Assembly: GCF_002705925.1 (NCBI RefSeq)
Contig: NZ_NKRE01000001.1
Coordinates: 4,657,993-4,721,992 of the forward strand
DNA from: Mycobacterium ostraviense
GTDB taxonomy: Bacteria > Actinomycetota > Actinomycetes > Mycobacteriales > Mycobacteriaceae
Direction: 5' to 3'
Length of the DNA: 64,000 nucleotides
In this document: positions 25,696 through 34,200 of the stretch, piece after piece
Position numbering within the stretch: position 1 is the first letter of the stretch
Layout of the letters: the number at the start of each line of letters is the position of its first letter
The notes under the pieces: model-generated
What the model saw: the letters and a program-made list of their open reading frames with translations, nothing else
Databases searched by the model: none
What the model was told of the DNA's origin: nothing
Made by a program: the position numbers and the translations under genes

Positions 25696-27172
25696 CATTG
25701 AGGACATTGGGCGGCGGCATTTTCCCGTTGCACAGCACCGATTGCAGCTCGACATATTCGGCCAGGCCCTCGGGCCCGAATTCGCGGCCGATACCCGACT
25801 TCTTGAAGCCGCCGAACGGTGTGCTGATGTCGAGCATGTACATGTTGATGCCGTAGGTGCCGGTCCGGATCCGTGCGGCGATTTCGAGGCCGTGGGCGGT
25901 GTCGGCCGTCCACACCGAACCGGCCAAGCCGTAATCGCTGTCATTGGCGATCCGGATCGCGTCCTGCTCGTCTCGGTAGGTAAGAACGGTCAACACCGGT
26001 CCGAATATCTCCTCCCGCGCGATGCGCATGTCATTGGTCGCGCCGGTGAACAGCGTGGGCCACACGTACCAACCACGTTCGGCCGGGCTGTCCTCGCCGC
26101 CGACCACAACGCGCGCACCCTGCTGCCGCCCGGACCTGATGTAGTCCTGAACCCGATGCTGTTGGCGTCGGGCGACAAGTGGCCCGATGTCGGTCTTTTC
26201 GTCACCGGGGTCGCCGACCTGCAGCGCCGTCATCATGTCGGCCAGGGCGTCGACGACTTCGTCGTGACGGCGTTCGCTGACCAGGATGCGTGTCTGGGCA
26301 ACACAGGCCTGGCCGTTGTTCATCAGGGCGGCCGTCTTCAAACCGGTGACGGTCTTGTCGAGGTCGGCGTCGTCGAGGATGATCGCCGCCGACTTGCCGC
26401 CCAGCTCCAGGTTGACCCGTTTCAGTTGCTCCCCGCAGGCCGTGGCGATGCGGCGCCCGGTGGCGCTGGAGCCGGTGAACGCGATCTTGTCCACCCCGCG
26501 ATGGCGCACCAGCGCCTGGCCGACAGAAGGTCCGCCGGTCAGTACCGAGACGACACCCTCGGGAAGCTCGACCTGCTCGATCATCTCGGCCAACCACAAA
26601 GCGTCCAAAGGAGTTTCGGGCGCGGGTTTGACGATGACGGTGCAGCCGGCGATCAGGGCCGGAATCAGCTTCGGCATGATCAGGCATTGCGGCACGTTCC
26701 ACGGCACGATGGCGCCGACCACGCCGACGGGCGCACGACGCAGGTGCGCTTCGCCGAGCACACCCTGCCGGCGTTCCACCCACGGGAAGTCGCGGGCTGC
26801 CGCCAGTGCCAGGTGGATCATCGACGCCGCACCCGCCGCCTGGCCCAGCCTGCTGAAACTGCGCGGCGAACCCATCTCCGCGGTGATCAGGTCGGCCATG
26901 TCGTCGAGGTGGCGTGCGTAAATCGCGGCCAGCTGCTCGATTTTGCTCATCCGCTGGTGCGGATCCCACAGCGGCCACGGACCGTGGTCGAACGCCTGCC
27001 GGGCCGCGGCCACCGCCGCCTCGACGTCGCCGGGGCCCGCCGCCGGTGCTTCGCCCAGCGGCTGCTCCGAGTGCGGGGAAATGACGCAGAGCCGTTCCGG
27101 CGTCGTCGGTTTGCGCCAGCGCCCGCCGATGAACAGTTCGTCATACCTGTGACGCGGGGATTCTGCCGTCAT
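25673..27172 (-). CDS. Aldehyde dehydrogenase
   Basis: This is a 499-residue NAD(P)-dependent ALDH. PWNVPQ, the Rossmann segment FTGSSATGRRI, the general base Glu in LELGGKSA and the catalytic Cys in NNGQACVAQTR are in order. EIFGPVLTVL and PFGGFKKSGIGRE follow. It would oxidise an aldehyde intermediate to the acid that the FadD enzymes activate. The gene is convergent with the Rieske-hydratase operon and divergent from the lipocalin-like gene. The 90-bp gap to the latter holds a copy of the shared A+T-rich motif. Confidence 0.95.
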   Translation of the reverse strand: MTAESPRHRYDELFIGGRWRKPTTPERLCVISPHSEQPLGEAPAAGPGDVEAAVAAARQAFDHGPWPLWDPHQRMSKIEQLAAIYARHLDDMADLITAEMGSPRSFSRLGQAAGAASMIHLALAAARDFPWVERRQGVLGEAHLRRAPVGVVGAIVPWNVPQCLIMPKLIPALIAGCTVIVKPAPETPLDALWLAEMIEQVELPEGVVSVLTGGPSVGQALVRHRGVDKIAFTGSSATGRRIATACGEQLKRVNLELGGKSAAIILDDADLDKTVTGLKTAALMNNGQACVAQTRILVSERRHDEVVDALADMMTALQVGDPGDEKTDIGPLVARRQQHRVQDYIRSGRQQGARVVVGGEDSPAERGWYVWPTLFTGATNDMRIAREEIFGPVLTVLTYRDEQDAIRIANDSDYGLAGSVWTADTAHGLEIAARIRTGTYGINMYMLDISTPFGGFKKSGIGREFGPEGLAEYVELQSVLCNGKMPPPNVLNVIAATAG

Positions 27173-27216
27173 CGGGGCACCACCTCGGGGCAGGCGACGG
27201 TAACTTCGCTATTGAT

Positions 27217-27235
27217 GTTAACATAGCAAAAAAGC
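27217..27235 (+). promoter_or_regulatory. Shared A+T-rich motif, copy between ALDH and lipocalin-like genes
   Basis: GTTAACATAGCAAAAAAGC resembles the copies at 10547 and 21447 in its core (TAACATAGYAAAAA). It lies 28 bp before the lipocalin-like start and 45 bp before the divergent ALDH start. Confidence 0.5.
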
Positions 27236-27262
27236 GAGGTCTGGCGTCCGGGAAGGCCTGAC

Positions 27263-28627
27263 ATGAGCAGCGACTGGCGCAGTTACCCGTTCCAGCTGGT
27301 GGCCGGCGACCGTGCGCTGGAATTTCCCGCCGCTGAAGGCGCCCACGCCGACCAGGAATCCGATACCTGGTTTCTCGCCGGCCAACTGGATGCAACCGGC
27401 ACCGGCCGATCGTTTGCGTTTCTGACCATCGTCAACAAGAACCGCCCCGGGGGTTCGGTGGTCGCCGACTTCTACACGCTGGCGTTGTTCGACCTCGACA
27501 CCGGCGAGTACGGCACCTACACCGATTACGACATGCCGCCGGCCAGCATGGCGCCCGGCGCCCAGCCCAAGCTGTCGGCCGCAACGGGGCATCTCGATAT
27601 CGAATACCGCAGCGGCGCCGGTATCGCGTCATGGCTCACCTGCCGTGACGCCGACGGGGACCTGTCGCCCTACACCTACCGGGTCAGTGTGGTGGGAACC
27701 GATCAGGCCGGTCGCTTGATGCGGCTGGATCTGGTCGTGACGCCCACGCGCGCGCCCACCCCGGTGGGGGCGTCGGCCTACAACGGAAAGATCGTCTGCT
27801 TCGGCCAGGAAGGCACGTACTCCTACTTTCAGACCGGCATGGCGATGACCGGGACAATGCGCTGGGGTGAGGCGGCAGAAGAGGTCTCCGGCACCGCCGG
27901 GCACGTTGACCGGCAGTGGTTTCCCAAGTATGCGGGCGCCGCGGGAGACCCACGAGGCCGGTCGCACGAATGGCGCACCATCCATTTCGACAATGGCGTC
28001 GACATGAGCATCTGGCGGCAGTTCGACCGTACGAACGGCAATGCGGTGCAACCGTTTACCGGCGTGACGGCGAGTTATCCCGATCCGGACCGGGTGCCGC
28101 AGTGCGCCGAGGACGTCGACGTCGCCATCCTCAGCTATGTCCGCTGGCCGGAGGCCATACGACCGCTGTTGCCGCCGATCACACCGGTCCGCTACCTGCC
28201 GGACCGCCACCGGATCACTTGCGCCACTATGCAATTGGACCTGGTCGGGGAGCCGCTGGTGGCCGCTCCGGCCCATGGCCTGCCGATCGAATACATGGAG
28301 GGCCCCTACCGCTACCGCGGCACGCTGCAGGGTGAGCCGGTGACCGCCTTCGCGTTCTACGAGCGGTCACTGGCGTTGTATCGCGACTGGGAGCTGATCG
28401 ACGTGCTGGCCGCCACCGTCGGCAATGCTCGGCCACCGGCCCCGGAGCTGGCTGCCCTGGTGGAACGCGTTACGCCAGTGGTGCTTTCGGGCCACCGCGG
28501 GGAGGCCCTGGAGATGTTGCGGACGGGATCAGCTGCGCTTCCCGACGATGCTGACCAGGATTGCCGTGATGTTCTCGAGGCGCTGATCGGCTCGCTGACG
28601 CAGGAGACTCCCGCGGCGAAGCTGTAA
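27263..28627 (+). CDS. Lipocalin-like (AttH/CrtC-type) protein
   Basis: This is a 454-residue protein without a signal peptide. Its first ~300 residues follow the two-lobed AttH/CrtC lipocalin pattern (SDTWFLAGQLDATG, YNGKIVCFGQEGTYSYFQTGMAM, GTAGHVDRQWFPKY). Relatives include carotenoid 1,2-hydratase and hydroxylation-associated proteins acting on isoprenoid or lipid substrates. The C-terminal ~120 residues are helical. Its position between an ALDH and a Rieske oxygenase suggests binding or hydration of a hydrophobic pathway intermediate. ATG 27263 gives MSSDWRSYPFQ. Confidence 0.75.
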   Translation: MSSDWRSYPFQLVAGDRALEFPAAEGAHADQESDTWFLAGQLDATGTGRSFAFLTIVNKNRPGGSVVADFYTLALFDLDTGEYGTYTDYDMPPASMAPGAQPKLSAATGHLDIEYRSGAGIASWLTCRDADGDLSPYTYRVSVVGTDQAGRLMRLDLVVTPTRAPTPVGASAYNGKIVCFGQEGTYSYFQTGMAMTGTMRWGEAAEEVSGTAGHVDRQWFPKYAGAAGDPRGRSHEWRTIHFDNGVDMSIWRQFDRTNGNAVQPFTGVTASYPDPDRVPQCAEDVDVAILSYVRWPEAIRPLLPPITPVRYLPDRHRITCATMQLDLVGEPLVAAPAHGLPIEYMEGPYRYRGTLQGEPVTAFAFYERSLALYRDWELIDVLAATVGNARPPAPELAALVERVTPVVLSGHRGEALEMLRTGSAALPDDADQDCRDVLEALIGSLTQETPAAKL

Positions 28628-28664
28628 TTTGGCAGGAGTCTTCTCGACCTTTTGCTGCCAATCT

Positions 28665-29813
28665 TCAGCCTCGGCGCAACGCATCGAGCGCGCGCTCCCA
28701 TGCGAGGTGGCGGTGTTGGAGCCCCGGCTCGTTGCGCCCGAACACCAGTTGCTCTCGTGCCCCTGATTCGAGGTTGGCTTGCAACGACTCGGCCAGCCGA
28801 TAGTCCTCGTCGCGGACCGTTGCGTGTGCGTACTCGAATACGGCCTGGGCGCCGGCGGCCACCGATTCATCGGAGACGTCCAGCGCTGTGGAGTTCTGGT
28901 GGACGGTGACGGATCGGCCGGGTTGCGCACCGGGGTAAACGCGGAACAGCTCGCCGTTGGCGACCGTCACCGACAGCACGATGTTGGGAAACAGCGCATA
29001 GATCACGACCATGTGATGGAACGGATTCCACTGATCCTCGGGCGCAGCGTCCAGCTCCATGATGGTGTTCAGCGGAAAGATCAATCGGTGGTGTGGTCCA
29101 TAGGAGTCGAACACCGTGCAGTTGCTGCGGGCGATGGTGGCGAAGGTTTGCTTGTGCACCGTGGCGAAGTGGTAGTTCTCCGAGAAGGTGTCGATCGCCA
29201 GCTTCCAGTTGATCCGCGAGTCGAGCACCTTCTCGCCCAGCGGAGACCAGTGCCCGATTCCCCATGAGTCGAGTTCGTCGGCCAGCGGTCCCAGGTGTGT
29301 TGCGATGTCCAGTGTGGCGGCGGGGTCCAGGGCAACCCACAGAAAACCGGCGAACTCGGTGGCCGGAAGCCTGGTCAACCCGTCATCCTTCAACGTCATC
29401 TCGGGAAAGCCCTCCCGGCCTGGCAATCCGACCAATCGCCCGCTGTTGTCATACGTCCAGGCGTGGTAGGGGCAGCTGAACCGCTTCGCGGTGCCACACC
29501 CGGTCGCCACCTGTGCCTGCCGATGCAGGCAGACATTGTCGAAGGCCCGCACCGAGCCTTCCGACGTCCTGGTCAGCAGCACGGATCGCCCCAACACCGT
29601 CTTGGTGCAATACGAACCGGGCCGCGGAAGCTCGGAGACGTAGCCGACCAGTTGCGGGCAGGACATCATCATGGCCCGCTCCCGGTCGTGTCGCTCGAGC
29701 GAGGTGTACTCCCGCGCGCGGACCGTGTGCTGCCGCGGCGCCAGGTCGGTCGTCTGGTCGCGGGCGAGTTTCAGGGCACGGCGGGTGAGGTCGATGAGCT
29801 GGTGGTGATCCAT
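28665..29813 (-). CDS. Rieske ring-hydroxylating oxygenase, alpha subunit type
   Basis: This is a 382-residue oxygenase. The Rieske ligands are in NVCLHRQAQVATG and CPYHAWTYD, and the mononuclear iron site is in WKLAIDTFSENYHFATVH. It differs from the KshA-like enzyme at 21538 in both sites, so the two should act on different positions or substrates. No ferredoxin or reductase gene is close. It faces the lipocalin-like gene tail to tail. Its promoter region carries a diverged AT-rich repeat. Confidence 0.92.
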   Translation of the reverse strand: MDHHQLIDLTRRALKLARDQTTDLAPRQHTVRAREYTSLERHDRERAMMMSCPQLVGYVSELPRPGSYCTKTVLGRSVLLTRTSEGSVRAFDNVCLHRQAQVATGCGTAKRFSCPYHAWTYDNSGRLVGLPGREGFPEMTLKDDGLTRLPATEFAGFLWVALDPAATLDIATHLGPLADELDSWGIGHWSPLGEKVLDSRINWKLAIDTFSENYHFATVHKQTFATIARSNCTVFDSYGPHHRLIFPLNTIMELDAAPEDQWNPFHHMVVIYALFPNIVLSVTVANGELFRVYPGAQPGRSVTVHQNSTALDVSDESVAAGAQAVFEYAHATVRDEDYRLAESLQANLESGAREQLVFGRNEPGLQHRHLAWERALDALRRG

Positions 29814-29851
29814 CGCGACCCCCGGTTGCGATCGAGTGCGGACTGTTCGCC

Positions 29852-29870
29852 TCTAACTTTACTAACTTTG
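29852..29870 (-). promoter_or_regulatory. AT-rich direct repeat upstream of second Rieske gene
   Basis: On the minus strand AGTTAGTAAAGTTAGAG contains AGTTAG twice, 9 bp apart, about 40 bp before the Rieske start. It is only loosely related to the A+T-rich motif found at the other operons. Confidence 0.35.
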
Positions 29871-29989
29871 CATTGACAGCAAGAATCGGCTGCCGACCCT
29901 CCGCCCAAACGTACGTTGTGACATTGTGATGTAGCTGTGACTGGCGAGCTCAATGAGTCAATTGATGCAGGTGTCGTACTCTGTGGCTT

Positions 29990-30712
29990 GTGGAGGTCTC
30001 GCGGCGGGACGTGCTCAAGTACGCGGCAGCGACGCCCGGCCTGCTGGGCCTTGGCGTCGCGGCCGCGTCGTTGCGTGCCGCGCCGGCCTCAGCGGGTTCG
30101 CTTGGCATCTTGTTGGACTATTCGGCCGGGGTCATCCCCGCCAGCCAGATCAGGGCTGCCGGGGCGGTGGGTGCGATCAGGTACGTATCGGATCGGCGAC
30201 CAGGGGGTACCTGGATGCTGGGCAAGCCGATCCAACTCGGTGAGGCCCGCGATCTGAGCAGCAACGGGCTCAAGATCGTTTCGTGCTACCAATTCGGCAA
30301 GGGCGGCACGTCCGACTGGCTCGGCGGTGCCGCTGCCGGTATTCAGCATGCCAAGCGGGGCATGGAGTTGCACACCGCGGCGGGCGGCCCGGCGGGCGCT
30401 CCCATTTATGCCTCGATCGACGACGATCCGTCATATGAGCAGTACAAGAACCAGGTCGCGCCGTATCTGCGGTCCTGGGAGTCGGTGATCGGGCATCAGC
30501 GCACCGGGGTGTACGCCAACTCCAAGACGATCGACTGGGCGGTGCATGACGGGTTGGGCTCTTATTTCTGGCAGCACAACTGGGGTTCGCCGAAGGGGTT
30601 CACACATCCGGCCGCCAATGTGCACCAGGTCGAGATCGACAAACGCAAAGTCGGCGGAGTCGGCGTGGATGTCAACGAGATCCTCAAGCCCCAATTCGGC
30701 CAGTGGGCCTAA
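29990..30712 (+). CDS. Tat-exported DUF1906 glycoside-hydrolase-like protein (Rv2525c orthologue)
   Basis: This is a 240-residue protein, the same length as M. tuberculosis Rv2525c. It begins with a twin-arginine signal (SRRDVLKYAAATPGLLGLG, cleavage after APASA) and continues as a DUF1906 TIM-barrel (LLDYSAGVIPASQIRAAG, APIYASIDDDP, YFWQHNWGSPKG). The family resembles glycoside hydrolase-like lysozyme folds and is linked to the cell envelope. GTG 29990 gives VEVSRRDVL, matching the start of the orthologue. It precedes fas on the same strand, as in other mycobacteria. Confidence 0.95.
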   Translation: MEVSRRDVLKYAAATPGLLGLGVAAASLRAAPASAGSLGILLDYSAGVIPASQIRAAGAVGAIRYVSDRRPGGTWMLGKPIQLGEARDLSSNGLKIVSCYQFGKGGTSDWLGGAAAGIQHAKRGMELHTAAGGPAGAPIYASIDDDPSYEQYKNQVAPYLRSWESVIGHQRTGVYANSKTIDWAVHDGLGSYFWQHNWGSPKGFTHPAANVHQVEIDKRKVGGVGVDVNEILKPQFGQWA

Positions 30713-31239
30713 TTTTCCGCCCCGTCAAAGGGCCGTTGATGGCGCGCTCCAGCAAACACTCGTTCGCTTAGATCGAAGCGGCGCACAAAGCGGCGATTGC
30801 GCGGCGCCACAGCCGATGCGACGTCACGGGCCGGCCGCAGCGCAGAATTTCAACATAACGATTTGGTAACAATACTGCCTTGATCAGCGCAGTTATAGCT
30901 ACTCGACCGTAACCACCTGCACGCAGGACGTTTGTTACGCGCGCCCGCGCCAATGGCGAAACCCGGTGTTACCGATGACACGGTTACCCGCGCGTAGAAC
31001 TCGCCAGTAACCGATCGGCGTCAAAAAAGTGGACTGATCCTTATGACACTCTTATAGAGCCGATGCAGTCCGTCGCGCCACCAGGTCCATAGGCCGGCCC
31101 GCCGACAACGCACCGGTCAGACGTTTTCCGGCTGCGATTCGATGCGGAATCGGCCGGAGTTCACCGGGCCCCTGCGGGGGCCGGTCCGGTCCGGCCGAAC
31201 CAACCGACACGTACAGACGCATACAGGGAGATAAAGACG
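30713..31239. other. 527-bp regulatory gap upstream of fas
   Basis: No credible gene is present. The stretch is unusually AT-rich near 30840-30900 and 31020-31060. It should hold the promoter and binding sites of the fas-acpS operon. The FasR activator is known to act here in M. tuberculosis, but I could not place its operator by eye. Confidence 0.6.
31030..31058 (+). promoter_or_regulatory. Candidate fas promoter
   Basis: TGGACT (31030-31035) and TATAGA (31053-31058) are separated by 17 bp and give a leader of about 175 nt before the fas GTG. This is a sequence-only prediction. Confidence 0.45.
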
Positions 31240-34200
31240 GTGACGATCCACGAGCACGACCGGGTGTCAGCTGACCACGACGGGACTGGCCCGCATCGCG
31301 CTCATGCTCTGGTCGATCGCTTGACCGCCGGCGAGCCGTTCGCGGTCGCATTCGGCGGCCAGGGCAGCGCTTGGCTGGAGACGCTCGAGGAACTGGTTTC
31401 GGCGGCCGGGATCGAATCGGAGCTGGCCGCGCTGGCAGGTGAGGTGGAGCTGCTGCTCGAGCCGGTCGCCAAGGAACTGGTCGTGGTCCGCCCGATCGGC
31501 TTCGAGCCGCTGCAGTGGGTACGTGCGCTGGCCGCCGAAGACGCGGTCCCGCTGGACAAGCACCTGACGTCGTCGGCGGTGTCGGTGCCGGGTGTGCTGC
31601 TTACCCAGATAGCCGCCATCCGTGCCCTGGCCCGCCAGGGTATGGACCTCGTTGCCACCCCGCCGGTTGCCCTGGCCGGGCACTCCCAGGGAGTGCTGGC
31701 GGTGGAGGCACTCAAGGCCGGTGGCGCTCGCGACGTGGAGCTGCTGGCGTTGGCGCAGCTGATCGGCGCGGCCGGAACACTGGTGGCGCGCCGGCGGGGG
31801 ATCTCGGTACTCGGCGATCGCCCGCCGATGGTCGCGGTCACCAACGCCGACCCCGAGCGCATCCAGCGATTGCTCGAGGACTTCGCACAGGACGTGCGCA
31901 CGGTGCTGCCACCGGTGCTGTCCATCCGCAACGGCCGGCGCTCGGTCGTCATCACCGGCACCCCCGAGCAGCTCTCGCGCTTCGAACTGTATTGCCGTCA
32001 GATCTCGGAGAAAGAGGAAGCCGATCGCAAGAACAAGGTCCGTGGCGGCGACGTCTTCGCGCCGGTATTCGAGCCGGTGCGGGTGGAGGTGGGCTTCCAC
32101 ACCCCACGGCTGGGCGACGGCATCGACATCGTCGGCAGCTGGGCCGAGAAGGTCGGCCTCGACATCGCGTTGGCCCGGGAGCTGGCCGAATCCATCCTGG
32201 TCCGCAAGGTCGACTGGGTCGACGAGATCACCCGCGTGCATGACGCTGGAGCTCGGTGGATCCTTGATCTGGGTCCAGGGGACATCCTGACCCGGCTGAC
32301 CGCGCCGGTGATCCGCGGCCTGGGCATCGGCATCGTGCCCGCTGCCACCCGCGGCGGTCAGCGCAACCTCTTCACCGTCGGGGCCACGCCGGAGGTGGCC
32401 CGGGCCTGGTCGAGTTACGCCCCGACGGTGGTCCGCCTGCCCGACGGCCGGGTCAAGCTCTCGACGAAGTTCACCCGCCTTACCGGACGGTCGCCGATCC
32501 TGCTGGCGGGCATGACGCCGACCACCGTCGACGCCAAGATCGTCGCCGCCGCGGCCAACGCCGGGCACTGGGCCGAGCTGGCCGGCGGCGGGCAGGTCAC
32601 CGAAGAGGTATTCCACAACCGCATCCAGGAAATGTCGGGTCTGCTGGAGCCTGGCCGGACCTACCAGTTCAATGCGCTCTTCCTCGACCCGTACCTGTGG
32701 AAGCTTCAGGTCGGCGGCAAACGGCTGGTGCAGAAGGCGCGCCAGTCCGGCGCGGCAATCGACGGTGTGGTGATCAGCGCCGGCGTCCCGGATCTCGAGG
32801 AAGCCGTCGAGCTGATCCACGAGCTCAACGACATCGGGATCAGCCACGTCGTGTTCAAACCCGGAACCATCGAGCAGATCCGCTCGGTGATCCGCATCGC
32901 CACCGAGGTGCCCACCAAGCCGGTGATCATGCACGTCGAGGGCGGCCGCGCCGGTGGCCACCATTCCTGGGAGGATCTCGACGACCTGCTGCTGGCGACC
33001 TACTCCGAGCTGCGCTCGCGGGCCAACATCACCGTCTGCGTCGGCGGCGGCATCGGCACCCCCGAGCAGGCCGCCGAATACCTGTCCGGGCGCTGGGCGC
33101 AGTCCTACGGCTTCCCGTTGATGCCGATCGACGGGATCCTGGTGGGCACTGCGGCGATGGCGACTTTAGAGTCCACCACGTCACCCTCGGTCAAGCGCAT
33201 GCTGGTCGAAACCCAGGGCACCGGCGAGTGGATCAGCGCCGGAAAGGCCCAGGGCGGCATGGCTTCCAGCCGTAGCCAACTTGGCGCCGACATCCACGAG
33301 ATCGACAACGCCGCCTCGCGGTGCGGCCGACTGCTCGACGAGGTGGCCGGCGACGCCGACGCGGTGGCGGAGCGTCGCGACGAGATCATCGCCGCCATGG
33401 CCAAGACCGCCAAGCCCTACTTCGGCGACGTCGCGGAGATGACTTACCTGCAGTGGCTGCAGCGCTATGTGGACCTGACCATCGGCGAAGGCAATTCGAC
33501 GGCCGACACCGCTGGGGTTATGGGGCCCGGTAGCCCCTGGCTGGCCGACACCTGGCGCGACCGCTTCGAGCAGATGCTGCAGCGCGCTGAAGCCCGGTTG
33601 CATCCACAGGATTTCGGCCCGATCGAGACGGTCTTCACCGACCCGGCGCTGCTGGAGAAGCCCACCGAGGCTATCGCCGCGCTGCTTGCCCGCTACCCGG
33701 ATGCCAAAACCGTCCAACTGCACCCGGCCGACGTTCCCTTCTTCGTCACCTTGTGCAAGACCCTGGGCAAGCCGGTGAACTTCGTGCCGGTGATCGACAA
33801 GGACGTCCGGCGCTGGTGGCGCAGCGACTCGTTGTGGCAGGCCCACGACGCCCGCTACGACGCCGACCAGGTGTGCATCATCCCCGGCCCGGCGGCGGTG
33901 GCCGGTATCACCCGCCTGGACGAGCCGGTGGGTGAGCTGCTGGACCGCTTCGAGCAGGCCGCCATCGACGAAGTGCTGGCTGCCGACGGGGAAGTCAGGG
34001 ACGTCAGATCGCGGCGGTTGGGCCGCCCCGACGCCAACGGACCGCTGGCCGTGGTGCTCGACGCAGCCGATGTGTTGTGGGCCGGCCGCACCGCCGTCAA
34101 TCCGGTGCACCGGATCGCCGAGCCAAGTGATTGGCAGGTGCACGACGGACCCGAAAACCCCCGTGCCACACACTCTTCCACCGGAGCGCGGCTGCAGATC

